DNA from: Natrinema halophilum
GTDB lineage: Archaea; Halobacteriota; Halobacteria; Halobacteriales; Natrialbaceae
Length of the DNA: 64,000 bases
Assembly: GCF_013402815.2 (NCBI RefSeq)
Contig: NZ_CP058601.1
Location: 3,162,001-3,226,000 of the forward strand
Reading direction: 5' to 3'
In this document: in pieces, positions 16,700 to 25,946 of the stretch
Layout: every line of letters begins with the position of its first letter
Position numbering within the stretch: position 1 is the first letter of the stretch
Translations under genes and position numbers: made by a program
The notes under the pieces: generated by a model
Told to the model about the DNA's origin: nothing
Database searches by the model: none
What the model saw: the letters and a program-made list of their open reading frames with translations, nothing else

Positions 16700-17503
16700 T
16701 CAGTCGGTCAATCCGTATCCGGTCTTGAACAGGTAGACGTCTATCGCCAGGACGAGTCCGCATCCCAGCGTAAGCACTGCGAGCGAAATCAGTGGCGCGA
16801 AGCCACCGTAGGGTTCGGGCAAGATTCCGACTTCGATCAGGTCCGAGTAGCCGAGCAGTCCGTATCGGACGCTGTCGACCATGTAGACCATCGGGTTCAC
16901 CAGCGAGAGGTTCACCTGCCACGCATGCTCGAACGTCTCGAGCGAGTAGAAGACGGCGCCGAAGAACACCAGGGGTCGGAGGATGAACTGGTTCATCACC
17001 GTCAGATCGTCGAAATCCCGTGCGACGAGACCGCCGATGATACCGAGTCCGGCGAACAACGACGTGATGACGACCATCGTGGCGACCAGGTACAGCCCGT
17101 GTTCCATGCTGATCGGAACGAACAACCGCCCGATGACGGCGATGATAACGCCGACGACGAGTCCCCGCACCGCACTGGCGCCGACATAGGCGACGACCAT
17201 CTCGATGTACGACAGCGGCGACGTCAGCGTTTCGTGGATGTACTCGTTCCACCTGCCGTGGAAGATCGAGAACGACGCGTTTTCGAAGGCGTTCGAAATC
17301 GCACCCAGCACGATGAGCCCCGGGACGATGAAGACGATGTAGTCGAACGTCGCAATCTCATCGATTCGGTTTCCGAGGATGACCCCGAAGACGGCGAAGT
17401 AGAGGACGTTCGTGATCGCCGGCGGCATGAAGGTGTTCTTGGGCCGGCGGACGAACCGCAGTATCTCGCGCCGGAACAGCGCGCGAAAACCGACCGAGAG
17501 CAT
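16700..17503 (-). CDS. ABC-2 type exporter permease
   Basis: A 267-residue membrane protein with six predicted segments and the ABC-2 signature: an N-terminal cytoplasmic run ALFRREILRFVRRPKNTF, then segments through LYFAVFGVILG, and the family loop GRWNEYIHETLTSPLSYIEM (about residues 84-103). It pairs with the ATPase gene upstream (they overlap by one base at 17503), forming a DrrAB/NodIJ-like exporter. Substrates in this class include drugs, lipids or polysaccharide; none can be read here. The 3' end touches the decayed RND gene. Confidence 0.9.
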   Translation of the reverse strand: MLSVGFRALFRREILRFVRRPKNTFMPPAITNVLYFAVFGVILGNRIDEIATFDYIVFIVPGLIVLGAISNAFENASFSIFHGRWNEYIHETLTSPLSYIEMVVAYVGASAVRGLVVGVIIAVIGRLFVPISMEHGLYLVATMVVITSLFAGLGIIGGLVARDFDDLTVMNQFILRPLVFFGAVFYSLETFEHAWQVNLSLVNPMVYMVDSVRYGLLGYSDLIEVGILPEPYGGFAPLISLAVLTLGCGLVLAIDVYLFKTGYGLTD

Positions 17504-18519
17504 CAGACGACCCCCTCTTGTTTTTGCGTTCGCTTCCGTTCATCGTTCGTTGGTGGTCCGTCACCGTCGCCTTCACCCTCCGCTTCGGACCGGGTTACGG
17601 TCCGGTCGTCGCGTTCGGTGAGATCGACGAATATCTCTTCGAGCGAGGTGCGGGTGATCTCGAGATCGGCGATCTCGTAGCCCTTCGCCTCGAGATCGTT
17701 GAGCAGTCGCGGTGCGGTCGAGCCGCCGTCGTCGACGCGGACCTCGAGGCGGTCGCCGGACACCGTCGTTTCGTGTGCATACACCCCGAGGTCGGGCGCA
17801 CTGATGGGAGCGGATTCGAGTCCGACGGCGATGGTGTCGGTGCCCCGTTGTTTCAGTTCGTCCGGGGTCGCGACCGTCACCTTCCGACCCTCGTTCATGA
17901 TCGCGACGCGGTCACAGAGGCGCTCGGCTTCCTCGATGTAGTGGGTTGTAAGCAGGATCGTCGTCCCTTCGTCGTTGAGCTCGGTGACGAGCTCCCAGAG
18001 GTCGTGGCGCAACTGGACGTCGACGCCGGCGGTGGGTTCGTCCAGGATCAGGAGGTCTGGGTCCGTTACCAGCGCTCGAGCGAGTAGCAGCCGGCGTTTC
18101 ATCCCGCCGGAGAGCCAGTCGAAGCGTTCGTTGCGTTTGTCGTAGATGCCGACGCGTTTGAGAACCTCGTCGGCCCGCTTGGCGGCCTCACCTTCGGGAA
18201 TTCCGTGGTAGCCAGCCTTGTGCATCAGGACTTCCTTGATCGGGAAGAAGCGATCGACATTAAATTCCTGGGGGGCGAGTCCGATCGAATCGCGGGCCCG
18301 CTGGTAGTCTTCCTCGACGTCGTAGCCGAAGACTCGCGCTTCGCCGCCAGTCTTCCGGACCAGGCCGACCAGCGTGTTGATAAACGTCGTCTTGCCCGCC
18401 CCGTTCGGACCGAGCAGGCCGAAAAATTCGCCCTCTTCGACGGTCAGCGACAGTTCCTGCAGGGCGCGCAAATCGCCGTACTCCTTCACGAGGTCGACAG
18501 TCTCGATGGCCGGTGGCAT
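17503..18519 (-). CDS. ABC-2 exporter ATP-binding protein (DrrA-like)
   Basis: A 338-residue ATPase with Walker A GPNGAGKTT (about residues 38-46), Q-loop APQEF, signature LSGGMKRRL (about 137-145), Walker B LLILDEP and H-loop TTHY. After the ATPase core (to about 220) comes a DrrA-type C-terminal extension with about 60 residues of regulatory sheet and a highly charged, acidic-then-basic tail. It drives the permease encoded immediately downstream; the one-base overlap TAATG-type arrangement indicates co-translation. Confidence 0.92.
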   Translation of the reverse strand: MPPAIETVDLVKEYGDLRALQELSLTVEEGEFFGLLGPNGAGKTTFINTLVGLVRKTGGEARVFGYDVEEDYQRARDSIGLAPQEFNVDRFFPIKEVLMHKAGYHGIPEGEAAKRADEVLKRVGIYDKRNERFDWLSGGMKRRLLLARALVTDPDLLILDEPTAGVDVQLRHDLWELVTELNDEGTTILLTTHYIEEAERLCDRVAIMNEGRKVTVATPDELKQRGTDTIAVGLESAPISAPDLGVYAHETTVSGDRLEVRVDDGGSTAPRLLNDLEAKGYEIADLEITRTSLEEIFVDLTERDDRTVTRSEAEGEGDGDGPPTNDERKRTQKQEGVV

Positions 18520-18616
18520 CGGCCCAGCCTCAGCCCCGATTGCGGTTAAGAATATTGGTTGCGCAACGCAGAACGCCCGTTTTTGCCGGGACGGCTCTTC
18601 GCAGGAAGTCGTCCGC

Positions 18617-18706
18617 GCCCCTCTTCGCCGTCAATCCGCCGTCCCTGCCCCTCTTCGCCGTCAATCTGCCGTCCCCGCCCCTCTTCGCCGTCAATCTGCC
18701 GTCCCC
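18617..18706. repeat. Three tandem 30-bp repeats
   Basis: Units at 18617-18646, 18647-18676 and 18677-18706. Units 2 and 3 are identical; unit 1 differs at two positions. Unit 3 contains the last codons and the TGA of the site-2 protease gene (18691-18693), so units 1 and 2 are copies of that gene end. Thirty is a multiple of three, so the repeat keeps frame. There are no variable spacers, so this is not a CRISPR array. Confidence 0.9.
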
Positions 18707-19914
18707 GCCCGGCTCGAGGGTGAGACAGAACCGCTTTGCTGGACGATATCGAGGGCTGTCATCACATCGCTGCGTGAAATCAACCCCACGAGATTTCCGT
18801 CTTCGCGCGTCGTTTGGTCGGCCAGTGAGTCGGCGGACCGATCCTCGCGACCGACGACGAGAAGTCGACCGATCCCGTGTTCTTGCATGCGTTCGATCGC
18901 GGTCATCGCATCCGAATCCGGCGTGATCGTCTGTAAGTCGGTCGTCATTACGTCAGAAACGGTGTACGCGTCGCGCTCGACGGGCTGGACTTCACGGGCG
19001 TCGGTCAGCGTGACGAGGCCGACGAGTCGCTCTCCCTCGAAGGCCTTGCCGTCGACGACCGGATATCCCGTATGTCGTTCGGTGAACATCCGCTGGACCA
19101 GCTCTGCGACCGTCGTCTCCGGTTCGACCGTGTGGAGCTCGTCTGCCGGTGTCATGATGTCACCGACAGTGACGTCCTGGAAGGCAGCCTTCATGGTCAC
19201 CTGCTGGGCCTCGCTCGAGGCGGCGATGAAGACGAAGAAAGCGACGCCGATTAAGATGATGTTGCCCCCCAAGAGGCCGACCAGGCCCATGAAAACCGCG
19301 AACAGTTTTCCGACGCTGGCGGCTTGCTGGGTCGCCTGTGCGTAGGGTTTGCTGCGTGCGAGCAACGCGCGTAGCACCCGTCCGCCGTCCATCGGAAACG
19401 CCGGGAGCATGTTGAAGATGGCGAGCGTAACGTTCAGAATGGAGAGATACCCGAGTACGAACCGTAATCCGCTGAGGCTCTCCGGTGTGACGGCGAACAA
19501 TGCGTACGAGCCGATGCCGACGAGTACGCTGACGATCGGCCCCGCGATGGCGATGTTGAGTTCCTGGCGCCAGTCTTCGGGCATCTCGGAGAAGGCGGCG
19601 ATCCCGCCAAACAACCAGAGCGTAATCGAGTCGATCGGAAATCCGTAGCGCTGGGCGGTCAGCGAGTGGCCGAGTTCGTGAAGGACGACGCCGACGAACA
19701 ACCCGAGTGCTGCAGTTAGTCCTAGTATCCACGGCATCGACCCGCCGGTGATCGTGCTCACCTCGATCCCCGCACCGAGCACGTCGTTCAGGATCTCCGA
19801 AACGGGGCCGATCCGCGTTCCGATGAGATACGCGAACAGCGGAAGGACGAATAAGAACGTAAGGTCGAGCTTAATCGGGATGCCAAACAGCGAGCCGATC
19901 CGAAAACTCCTCAT
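18691..19914 (-). CDS. Site-2 protease (M50) with CBS domains
   Basis: A 407-residue intramembrane metalloprotease starting MRSFRIGSLFGIPIKLDL (ATG 19914; longer frame to 20001 lacks family similarity). HELGH zinc motif (in VVLHELGHSL) in the third segment region and a second ligand motif NMLPAFPMDGGR give the active site. After six membrane segments come two CBS domains (DVTVGDIMTPADELHT and VSDVMTTDLQTITP) ending near residue 390; CBS pairs usually bind adenosine nucleotides and control activity. Substrate is unknown. The stop lies inside the 30-bp tandem repeat, and the last five residues (RAGTAD region) come from the repeat unit. Confidence 0.9.
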   Translation of the reverse strand: MRSFRIGSLFGIPIKLDLTFLFVLPLFAYLIGTRIGPVSEILNDVLGAGIEVSTITGGSMPWILGLTAALGLFVGVVLHELGHSLTAQRYGFPIDSITLWLFGGIAAFSEMPEDWRQELNIAIAGPIVSVLVGIGSYALFAVTPESLSGLRFVLGYLSILNVTLAIFNMLPAFPMDGGRVLRALLARSKPYAQATQQAASVGKLFAVFMGLVGLLGGNIILIGVAFFVFIAASSEAQQVTMKAAFQDVTVGDIMTPADELHTVEPETTVAELVQRMFTERHTGYPVVDGKAFEGERLVGLVTLTDAREVQPVERDAYTVSDVMTTDLQTITPDSDAMTAIERMQEHGIGRLLVVGREDRSADSLADQTTREDGNLVGLISRSDVMTALDIVQQSGSVSPSSRAGTAD

Positions 19915-20153
19915 GTGTACTAGTTTCGGCGGCGGAACCTTAAGTACGCCGCCAACTAGTAGTTCACGTGCGCGTGATGTGCCAGGATGGTCAGCGATCA
20001 TTACGAACTGTCATCAGCCGTTACCGCTTCGATACCCCTTTCGCTTCGAACACCGTGAACCTAATACAGATATAGTCACGATATTACTGACTAACTAGTC
20101 TATATCCAATGCAGCATAGATTTATACACAGGCTCGTAGTCGCTCGTCATACG

Positions 20154-20384
20154 ATGCTAGAACAGACCGACCCGATCGACCGAATCAGTCCGCTTCCGGC
20201 CGAAATCGGCTCTCCGCAGGGAAAACTCGTGTACCTCGCCCTCGAGACGTCCGGCGGAGCGACGGTGGCGGACCTTCATCGGACGCTGAACATGCGAAAA
20301 CTCTCGATCCTGAGCGTGCTCGCCTCGCTCTCGGGTCGCGGGTTGATCGAGCAGACCGACGCTGAGTACGTTCTCGCGAATTGA
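20154..20384 (+). CDS. Winged-helix (MarR/TrmB-like) small regulator
   Basis: A 76-residue protein that is one winged helix-turn-helix: helices around LVYLALETSGGATVADLHR, recognition helix LNMRKLSILSVLASL and wing RGLIEQTDAEYVL. Start ATG 20154 was chosen because the upstream 15 codons of the frame (from 20109) are basic and lie in promoter-like AT-rich DNA. Small stand-alone HTH proteins of this type in haloarchaea act as DNA-binding regulators. It precedes the L10e gene by 198 bp; a link is not evident. Confidence 0.72.
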   Translation: MLEQTDPIDRISPLPAEIGSPQGKLVYLALETSGGATVADLHRTLNMRKLSILSVLASLSGRGLIEQTDAEYVLAN

Positions 20385-20537
20385 TCTCGGCGGCGGCCCC
20401 GGCCAGTACTCATCGCCCCACCGTTTCGGACCGCGGTCGGCACCTGGATGGGCGTTGCAGACGACAACTCCTCGATCCCTCGTTCGAACCGATCGAGACG
20501 CTCGCTCGTCAAACCGGCCGACGCGGCGCTTCGAAGC

Positions 20538-20545
20538 CTTTATCC
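20538..20545 (+). promoter_or_regulatory. TATA-box of the L10e gene
   Basis: CTTTATCC lies 38 bp upstream of ATG 20583. With initiation about 27 bp downstream this predicts a leader of some 10-15 nt. Confidence 0.4.
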
Positions 20546-20582
20546 GCGCGGTGGGCCTGCGTTTGCGTAAGTAACCACAACC

Positions 20583-21113
20583 ATGTCCGACAAACCCGCC
20601 TCCATGTATCGGGAAATCAGTAAACCGGCCTACACGCGCCGCGAATACATTACTGGGATCCCGGGTTCGAAGATTGCACAGCACAAGATGGGCGACGTCA
20701 AGGCAGACCCCGAGGACTACCCCGTCCAGATCAGCCTCGTCACCGAAGAAGAAGTCCAGATCCGTCACGGCTCACTCGAAGCCTCGCGCCTGTCTGCGAA
20801 CCGCCACATGCTGAAAAACGCCGGCGAGGGGAACTACAAGATGATCCTCCGAAAGTTCCCCCATCACGTCATCCGGGAGAACAAACAGGCGACCGGTGCC
20901 GGAGCGGACCGTGTCTCTGACGGGATGCGCCAGGCCTTCGGGAAGATCGTCGGCACTGCCGCCCGCATGGATGCCGGCGAGCGCATCTTCACCATCTGGT
21001 GTGACATCGACGACGCCGACTTCGCCAAGGACGCGCTCCGACGCGCGTACAACAAGATCTCGCCGCCGTGCCGAGTCGTCGTCGAGAAAGGCGAAGCGCA
21101 ACTCATCGCCTGA
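20583..21113 (+). CDS. rpl10e: Large-subunit ribosomal protein L10e (uL16)
   Basis: A 176-residue ribosomal protein (usual archaeal length about 175). It begins [20 protein letters not shown] and contains the L16/L10e core [17 protein letters not shown] and the closing segment [13 protein letters not shown]. It sits at the base of the large subunit, near the aminoacyl end of the peptidyl-transferase centre. Acidic enough for haloarchaeal cytoplasm while retaining basic rRNA contacts. Monocistronic here with its own TATA element. Confidence 0.96.
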   Translation: MSDKPASMYREISKPAYTRREYITGIPGSKIAQHKMGDVKADPEDYPVQISLVTEEEVQIRHGSLEASRLSANRHMLKNAGEGNYKMILRKFPHHVIRENKQATGAGADRVSDGMRQAFGKIVGTAARMDAGERIFTIWCDIDDADFAKDALRRAYNKISPPCRVVVEKGEAQLIA

Positions 21114-21395
21114 AGCGACGGGTCGTTCAGTCGTGCGAGAGCACGCTACTTTCTCGTCTCTGAGCGGAACTTCCTGTTGCTCGGCTTCGAGTAACTGAAC
21201 TGAAAGTCCGGTGTGTCGGTGGGACTTCCGGGCTCTCGTTCACTTCGTTTCGGGGGACTCAGCCTCCGACCGCTCGATACTGTGTATCACATCACACAGT
21301 CGCCGGCCCGCTCGACCAAGCTTCGGAACTCCGGATACGCGACCGAACCGATCGGTCCCGAGCACCTTTTTGCCTGTCTGCTCCGAGTCCCTCGT

Positions 21396-22268
21396 ATGAT
21401 CGATCTCGCGGTCGCGAACGATCAGGAGACGTTCCGGCGGATGCAGGAACCGCTGGCCGAACGTGGGATACGGGTCCATCACGTACCCGTGCGCGAGCGG
21501 ACGATTGCGCTGGGCGATCCGCCGTGGGTGCCCGACGAGTACGACGTCGGCTACGTGTATCCCGGCCGGCTGATGGAGGGCGGAGTCGCCGACACTTTGC
21601 TCGAGGTGCCGTGGCTCAACAGGCGCGAGGCCGTCCTGACCTCGCGGAACAAAGCCGAAGTGCTGGCGCGACTCGATCGAGCAGCCCTCCCGGTTCCCGA
21701 CTCCGTGTTCGTCTCGAACGACGTTTCAGAAGCCGAGCTGGCGGCGGTCTTCGACCGCTTCGAACCGCCCGTCGTGGTCAAACCGAACTCGACGACGCGA
21801 GGCGTCGGCGTCGCGAAGGCCCACGACCTCGATTCGTTTCTGGGGATCTGTGACTACCTTTCACTGGTCCACGACTACCGGGCGACCGACGACCAGTCGT
21901 TTCTGGTTCAGGAGTTCCTCCCGAACGCGACCGACTATCGGGTGATGGTTCTGGAAGGGGAGTACGTCGGCGCTGTCGAGCGCCGATTGCCCGATGAGGC
22001 TGTGCACGAAGGCCAGTGGAAACACAACGTTCACCGCGGCGCCGTAGCGACCGGGGTCGATCTTCCCGAACCCTGGCGCGACCTCGCCGAGTCCGTCGCC
22101 GCCGAACTCGAGATTCCGTTCCTGGGCGTGGATCTGCTCGAGACGGGCGACAGGCTGGTGGTCAACGAGACGAACGCGCGGCCGACGATCGACGAGGAAA
22201 CGAAGTACGAACCTGGGTTTTACGATCGACTCGCGTCTGCGATCCGCCGGGTCGCCGATCGATCCTGA
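21396..22268 (+). CDS. ATP-grasp (RimK-like) ligase
   Basis: A 290-residue ATP-grasp protein. The start ATG 21396 gives MIDLAVANDQETFRRM; the longer frame upstream is not family-like. About residues 85-140 form the ATP-grasp lid (VLTSRNKAEVLARLDRAALPVPDSVFVSND), followed by PPVVVKPNSTTRGVGVAKAH (ATP-binding Lys), VQEFLPNATDYRVMVLEG and the metal-binding end FLGVDLLETGDRLVVNETNA. Such enzymes join a carboxyl-phosphate to an amine; RimK adds Glu residues, others make cofactors or peptides. The acceptor cannot be inferred. Monocistronic between L10e and Hsp20. Confidence 0.85.
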   Translation: MIDLAVANDQETFRRMQEPLAERGIRVHHVPVRERTIALGDPPWVPDEYDVGYVYPGRLMEGGVADTLLEVPWLNRREAVLTSRNKAEVLARLDRAALPVPDSVFVSNDVSEAELAAVFDRFEPPVVVKPNSTTRGVGVAKAHDLDSFLGICDYLSLVHDYRATDDQSFLVQEFLPNATDYRVMVLEGEYVGAVERRLPDEAVHEGQWKHNVHRGAVATGVDLPEPWRDLAESVAAELEIPFLGVDLLETGDRLVVNETNARPTIDEETKYEPGFYDRLASAIRRVADRS

Positions 22269-22305
22269 AAACTGAAAACGAGTTCGTTCGACCGCGACTG
22301 ATCGA

Positions 22306-22707
22306 TCACTCCAGACTGATGTCCGAGGACTGCTCCGCGGGATCGAAGACGACCTCGAGGACGCCGTTGTTGTAGGTCGCGGCGGCGGTGTGTTCGTTTA
22401 CGCGGGTCGGCAGCGAGACGCGCTCGTCGTACTGGCGGTGATCGCTCTCCGCGGAGATGGTCAGGGTTTTGCCGTCGCATTCGAGTTCGATGTTGTCCTT
22501 CTCGACGCCCGGAAGGTCGGCGACGACGCGGACCTCGTCGTCGGTTTCGTGGATGTCTACGTGCGTGTCCATCCCGAACCCGCTGTCGATAGAATTCGAG
22601 GAGTCGAAATCGACGTTTGGGTCGGCACCGTTCATCATCTCGTTCATCATCCGCTCGATTTCGCGGAACAGGTCGTCGAAGGGTTCGTCGCGGTCGTCTC
22701 GGCGCAT
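22306..22707 (-). CDS. Hsp20/alpha-crystallin family small heat-shock protein
   Basis: A 133-residue chaperone. N-terminal segment with DDLFREIERMMNEMMNG, then an alpha-crystallin domain: HVDIHETDDEVRVVADLPGV (about 49-68), GKTLTISAESD and ending NNGVLEVVF (about 115-123), with the family pattern A-x-x-x-N-G-V-L. Start ATG 22707 is preferred over 22734. Haloarchaeal Hsp20 holds unfolded proteins without ATP. Stand-alone gene, tail to tail with the ATP-grasp gene. Confidence 0.92.
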   Translation of the reverse strand: MRRDDRDEPFDDLFREIERMMNEMMNGADPNVDFDSSNSIDSGFGMDTHVDIHETDDEVRVVADLPGVEKDNIELECDGKTLTISAESDHRQYDERVSLPTRVNEHTAAATYNNGVLEVVFDPAEQSSDISLE

Positions 22708-22802
22708 GGGGGGACTTAGGGTATCCGCTGGCAAAAACTTTCTGTCGTTACTATACGAACGATCTTCCGACCGCGGTATCGGTCTGTCGCCCCGTCACGG
22801 CG

Positions 22803-23816
22803 CTAGAGGCCGATCCCTAACGTCTCGTTGGTCGTCTCGATACTCTCTTCCGCGTCGGCGGCGCCGGTCACGGCTCGAATTGCATCGATGTTCTCCGGTA
22901 CCACGTCCGACTCCTGGTGAATGCCCTGGAACAGATAGAGGTCGGTGCCCACTGTCGAGACGGATTTTTCCCAGATGCAGTTCTCCCAGAGATCGCCGCG
23001 GGGTCGGCCCGCGTCCAGCGCGTACTCCTTGAGCTTGCCGCTCCCGTCGATGTTCATCCGCTCGGGGATCAAGAACAGACGCGACTCGTCGGCGAACAGT
23101 TCGCGAACGTCCGATGGGTCGACTTCCTCCTCGAGGGTGACGTTCAGACTGTGCATGTGCATCAGCGTAGCGGGCACCTTCATCCCGAGGGTATCGATAT
23201 CGAGGTCTGGGAAGATAGTTTCGACGTCGGGACCGTGGTGGGACGGAACCGTCACCGGATCCGGGAGGATGTCGTTGATCGGGCCGCGGTCGGTTTGACC
23301 GGGGTCGCCGCCGCGTCGAACGAGCGTCGCGCGGACCTTTTCGACGCCGTAGGCTTCCTGAAGCGGGGCGATAACTCGGGAGAGGCCGGTGGTGTTACAG
23401 GAGACGACGCGCACGTGATCGGCGTCGGTGGCGTTTTCGAAGTTCGAGCGTGCGTTGAAGCTCACGTCGGCGACGTCTGCGTCCTCGCCGCCCTGGTAGA
23501 GCGCGGGCGTCTCGTACTCCTCGTATAGTTCCTTGTTTCGAGCGCCGATTCCCGAGGGCGTTGCATCGACGACGACGTCGGCGGCCTCCACGAGATCCTC
23601 GACGGGGCCAGCGATCTCGAGGCCGGCTTCGCCGAACTGGTCGGCCCGGTCTTCGACGGCGGCGTAGAGGGAAAACCCCTTTTCGATCGCTGTTTCGGCC
23701 TCGAAATTCGGCCGCGTTTTCGCGACGCCCAGCACTTCCATATCGGGTTGCTGTCGGACGGCGTCCGCGACGCGTTTACCGATCGTGCCATAGCCGTTGA
23801 TGGCGACCTGTTGCAT
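22803..23816 (-). CDS. gapII: Type II glyceraldehyde-3-phosphate dehydrogenase
   Basis: A 337-residue archaeal GAPDH. NAD(P)-binding start [18 protein letters not shown], catalytic Cys in [10 protein letters not shown] (about residue 140), and substrate-pocket sequence [17 protein letters not shown]. Start is ATG 23816 (frame to 23834 adds six residues not seen in homologues). The type II enzyme interconverts glyceraldehyde-3-phosphate and 1,3-bisphosphoglycerate and in haloarchaea works mainly in gluconeogenesis. Stand-alone gene. Confidence 0.94.
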   Translation of the reverse strand: MQQVAINGYGTIGKRVADAVRQQPDMEVLGVAKTRPNFEAETAIEKGFSLYAAVEDRADQFGEAGLEIAGPVEDLVEAADVVVDATPSGIGARNKELYEEYETPALYQGGEDADVADVSFNARSNFENATDADHVRVVSCNTTGLSRVIAPLQEAYGVEKVRATLVRRGGDPGQTDRGPINDILPDPVTVPSHHGPDVETIFPDLDIDTLGMKVPATLMHMHSLNVTLEEEVDPSDVRELFADESRLFLIPERMNIDGSGKLKEYALDAGRPRGDLWENCIWEKSVSTVGTDLYLFQGIHQESDVVPENIDAIRAVTGAADAEESIETTNETLGIGL

Positions 23817-24046
23817 GTACTCGGAGTGATCCACCGAGCGGGATAATCGTTTCGAGGTCTTTCAGCCGATTTTTACTCGAATCGGAGTTTTCGATCCCTC
23901 TCGAGGCCGTCTAGCTATTCGTTCACACCTATCGTATAATCCTGTTCGTCTCTCCGCACCGACTCGATAGGCGGTAAAGATTGAAAGAGGGGTCGCGAGT
24001 CGACCCGAAGGCAAGACATATCGGTTCGCTCTCCGCACGGTCACGT

Positions 24047-24997
24047 ATGACCGAACTTCGAGCCGCGGCGGAGACGGCTGTCAAACAGTGTCTCGGTCTC
24101 GATCCGGGGGAGTCGTGTGCGATCGTCACTGACGACGAGCGCGAACCGATCGGCGAGGCATTGTACGCGGTTGCCGGCGAGGTCACCGATGCTGCGGTGA
24201 TCGTCAGGTATCCGCCTGGCGAGACCCACGGCGGCGAACCGCCCGACCCCGTTGCGGCGGCGATGGCTGGTGCCGACGTCGTCCTCGCGCCGACGACCAA
24301 GAGCCTGAGTCATACCCGTGCCCGGACCGAGGCAAACGAGGCCGGGACCCGAGTTGCGACGCTTCCCGGGATCACCGAGGACGTCTTCACGACGGGGCTG
24401 GATACCGACTACGAGTCGATCGCGGCTCACTGCGAGGCCGTACGCGAGCAGGTCGACGGGGCCGACGAAATCCGCGTGACGTCCGCGGCCGGAACGGACA
24501 TCACATTTGGCCTCGGCCGCCGATCGTGGCTCTCGGATACCGGAATCGTCCACGACTCGGGCGCGATGTCGAACCTACCCGCCGGTGAGGTGTTCATTAG
24601 CCCGGAAACTGCCGACGGGACGTTCGTCGTCGATGGGACGATGATGCCCCACGGACTGCTCGAGAACGGTCGAACTCTCTCGTTCGAGGTCGAGGATGGA
24701 TACGTCACCGACGTCTCCGACGACGACATTCGTGAGGAGATCGAAGATGCAGCCGATGCAGTCGGCGATGCTGCATACAACCTTGCCGAACTCGGTATCG
24801 GAACGAACGTCGCGGTCACAGAACTGGTCGGTTCGGTTCTGCTAGACGAGAAGGCCGCCGGGACAGTTCATATCGCGATCGGCGATGATGCGGGGATCGG
24901 CGGTGACACGGATGCGCCGATCCATCTCGATGGGATCATCCGAGAGCCGACTGTCTTCGCCGACGGCACTCCGATCGACCTTCCGACAGCGGACTGA
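24047..24997 (+). CDS. M29-like aminopeptidase family protein
   Basis: A 316-residue acidic protein; start ATG 24047 gives MTELRAAAETAVKQCLGLD. Features of the thermophilic aminopeptidase (M29) fold: first domain with ADVVLAPTTKSLSHTRA (about residues 78-94), a middle ITFGLGRRSWLSDTG, EVFISPETADGTFVVDG with a likely metal-binding Glu (EVFISPE) and a final TVHIAIGDD. It is shorter than bacterial M29 enzymes (about 410), as are haloarchaeal members. Role: removal of N-terminal residues from peptides, by family. Stand-alone gene. Confidence 0.78.
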   Translation: MTELRAAAETAVKQCLGLDPGESCAIVTDDEREPIGEALYAVAGEVTDAAVIVRYPPGETHGGEPPDPVAAAMAGADVVLAPTTKSLSHTRARTEANEAGTRVATLPGITEDVFTTGLDTDYESIAAHCEAVREQVDGADEIRVTSAAGTDITFGLGRRSWLSDTGIVHDSGAMSNLPAGEVFISPETADGTFVVDGTMMPHGLLENGRTLSFEVEDGYVTDVSDDDIREEIEDAADAVGDAAYNLAELGIGTNVAVTELVGSVLLDEKAAGTVHIAIGDDAGIGGDTDAPIHLDGIIREPTVFADGTPIDLPTAD

Positions 24998-25148
24998 TAC
25001 GTCGAGCTGGGAACATCTGTTTTCGCGACCGTGGGTCGACCGCCGGTACCAGTACACTCGCGTTATCCGTATTCTCGGGGCGATTCCTCCTCTATTGTCA
25101 TTTATCCACATACTAGTTTCAAGTGCGTGGCGTGTGAGATAATGTCTG

Positions 25149-25730
25149 ATGACCGCTACTCGATCATACGATATCGAGGGGATCGAACTCACTGACGACC
25201 GTTACACGGTCGAACAGGGGCTCATTCGGAGCAAGTACAGGGCGCTCGACGCCGATGGAAACGTCGTTCTCAGGGGGAAACAGAAGCGATTCAAGATGAA
25301 AGAGGAGTTTCCCTTCGTCGATGCTGAGGGAAACACGGTGTTCACGGTAAATGCCGGCGGAGTCCTTGATATTGCGGGGAATTACGTTCTATCGGACGCC
25401 CAGACCGGCGAGGATCTCGTTATCTTGGACAACGATTATTCGATCTTCCAGGACACATGGAAGATCCGCGATGCGACCTCCGAGGTGAAACTGGCGGAAA
25501 TCAACTCTCGAGGTGCGATGATAACGTTGGCTCGGAACGTCGTTCCGTTCGGCGGCTGGATTCCACACAAGTACGAAATTTCTGATCAGGATAGCGCACA
25601 CGTCGGTTCCATCAGCGGACAGTTTTCCCTGCGGGATCGCTACGAAATCGCCATCGACGACGCCAGTTCCGTTCCAAAAGAGCCGATCGTAGCGGCTGCG
25701 ATGGTGATCGACGCGATTCAGGGCAATTAG
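25149..25730 (+). CDS. LURP-one/phospholipid scramblase-like family protein
   Basis: A 193-residue soluble protein with a repeating beta-barrel pattern (RYTVEQGLIRSKYRALDAD, then GKQKRFKMKEEFPFVDAEGN, then NDYSIFQDTWKIRD) and closing SGQFSLRDRYEI. This is the tubby-like LURP1/scramblase fold seen in haloarchaeal LURP-one-related proteins. The biochemical role in archaea is unknown. Start ATG 25149 is used; ATG 25142 lies in another frame. Neighbours on both sides are unrelated. Confidence 0.78.
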   Translation: MTATRSYDIEGIELTDDRYTVEQGLIRSKYRALDADGNVVLRGKQKRFKMKEEFPFVDAEGNTVFTVNAGGVLDIAGNYVLSDAQTGEDLVILDNDYSIFQDTWKIRDATSEVKLAEINSRGAMITLARNVVPFGGWIPHKYEISDQDSAHVGSISGQFSLRDRYEIAIDDASSVPKEPIVAAAMVIDAIQGN

Positions 25731-25946
25731 TATCTCCCAGCATCGCTTCTTGCAGCATCGGATACGGCGATCGATGGCGGCGACCAGGCGCGTAAGTCGA
25801 ATCGGGATGGATACGACGCCCGTTCCGTCCGGAGTCTGAGCGCCGAGTGTACTCGAGTGTACGCACGTCGGCCCGGTAGTCCATATCTGGATCGGGACTC
25901 CGACGGGTTCAATCGCCTTTTAGGTGCGTAGCGTATACCGTGTTCT

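Noticed and set aside
18617-18706. CRISPR array
   Set aside because: The 30-bp units are contiguous with no spacers and have no cas genes nearby.
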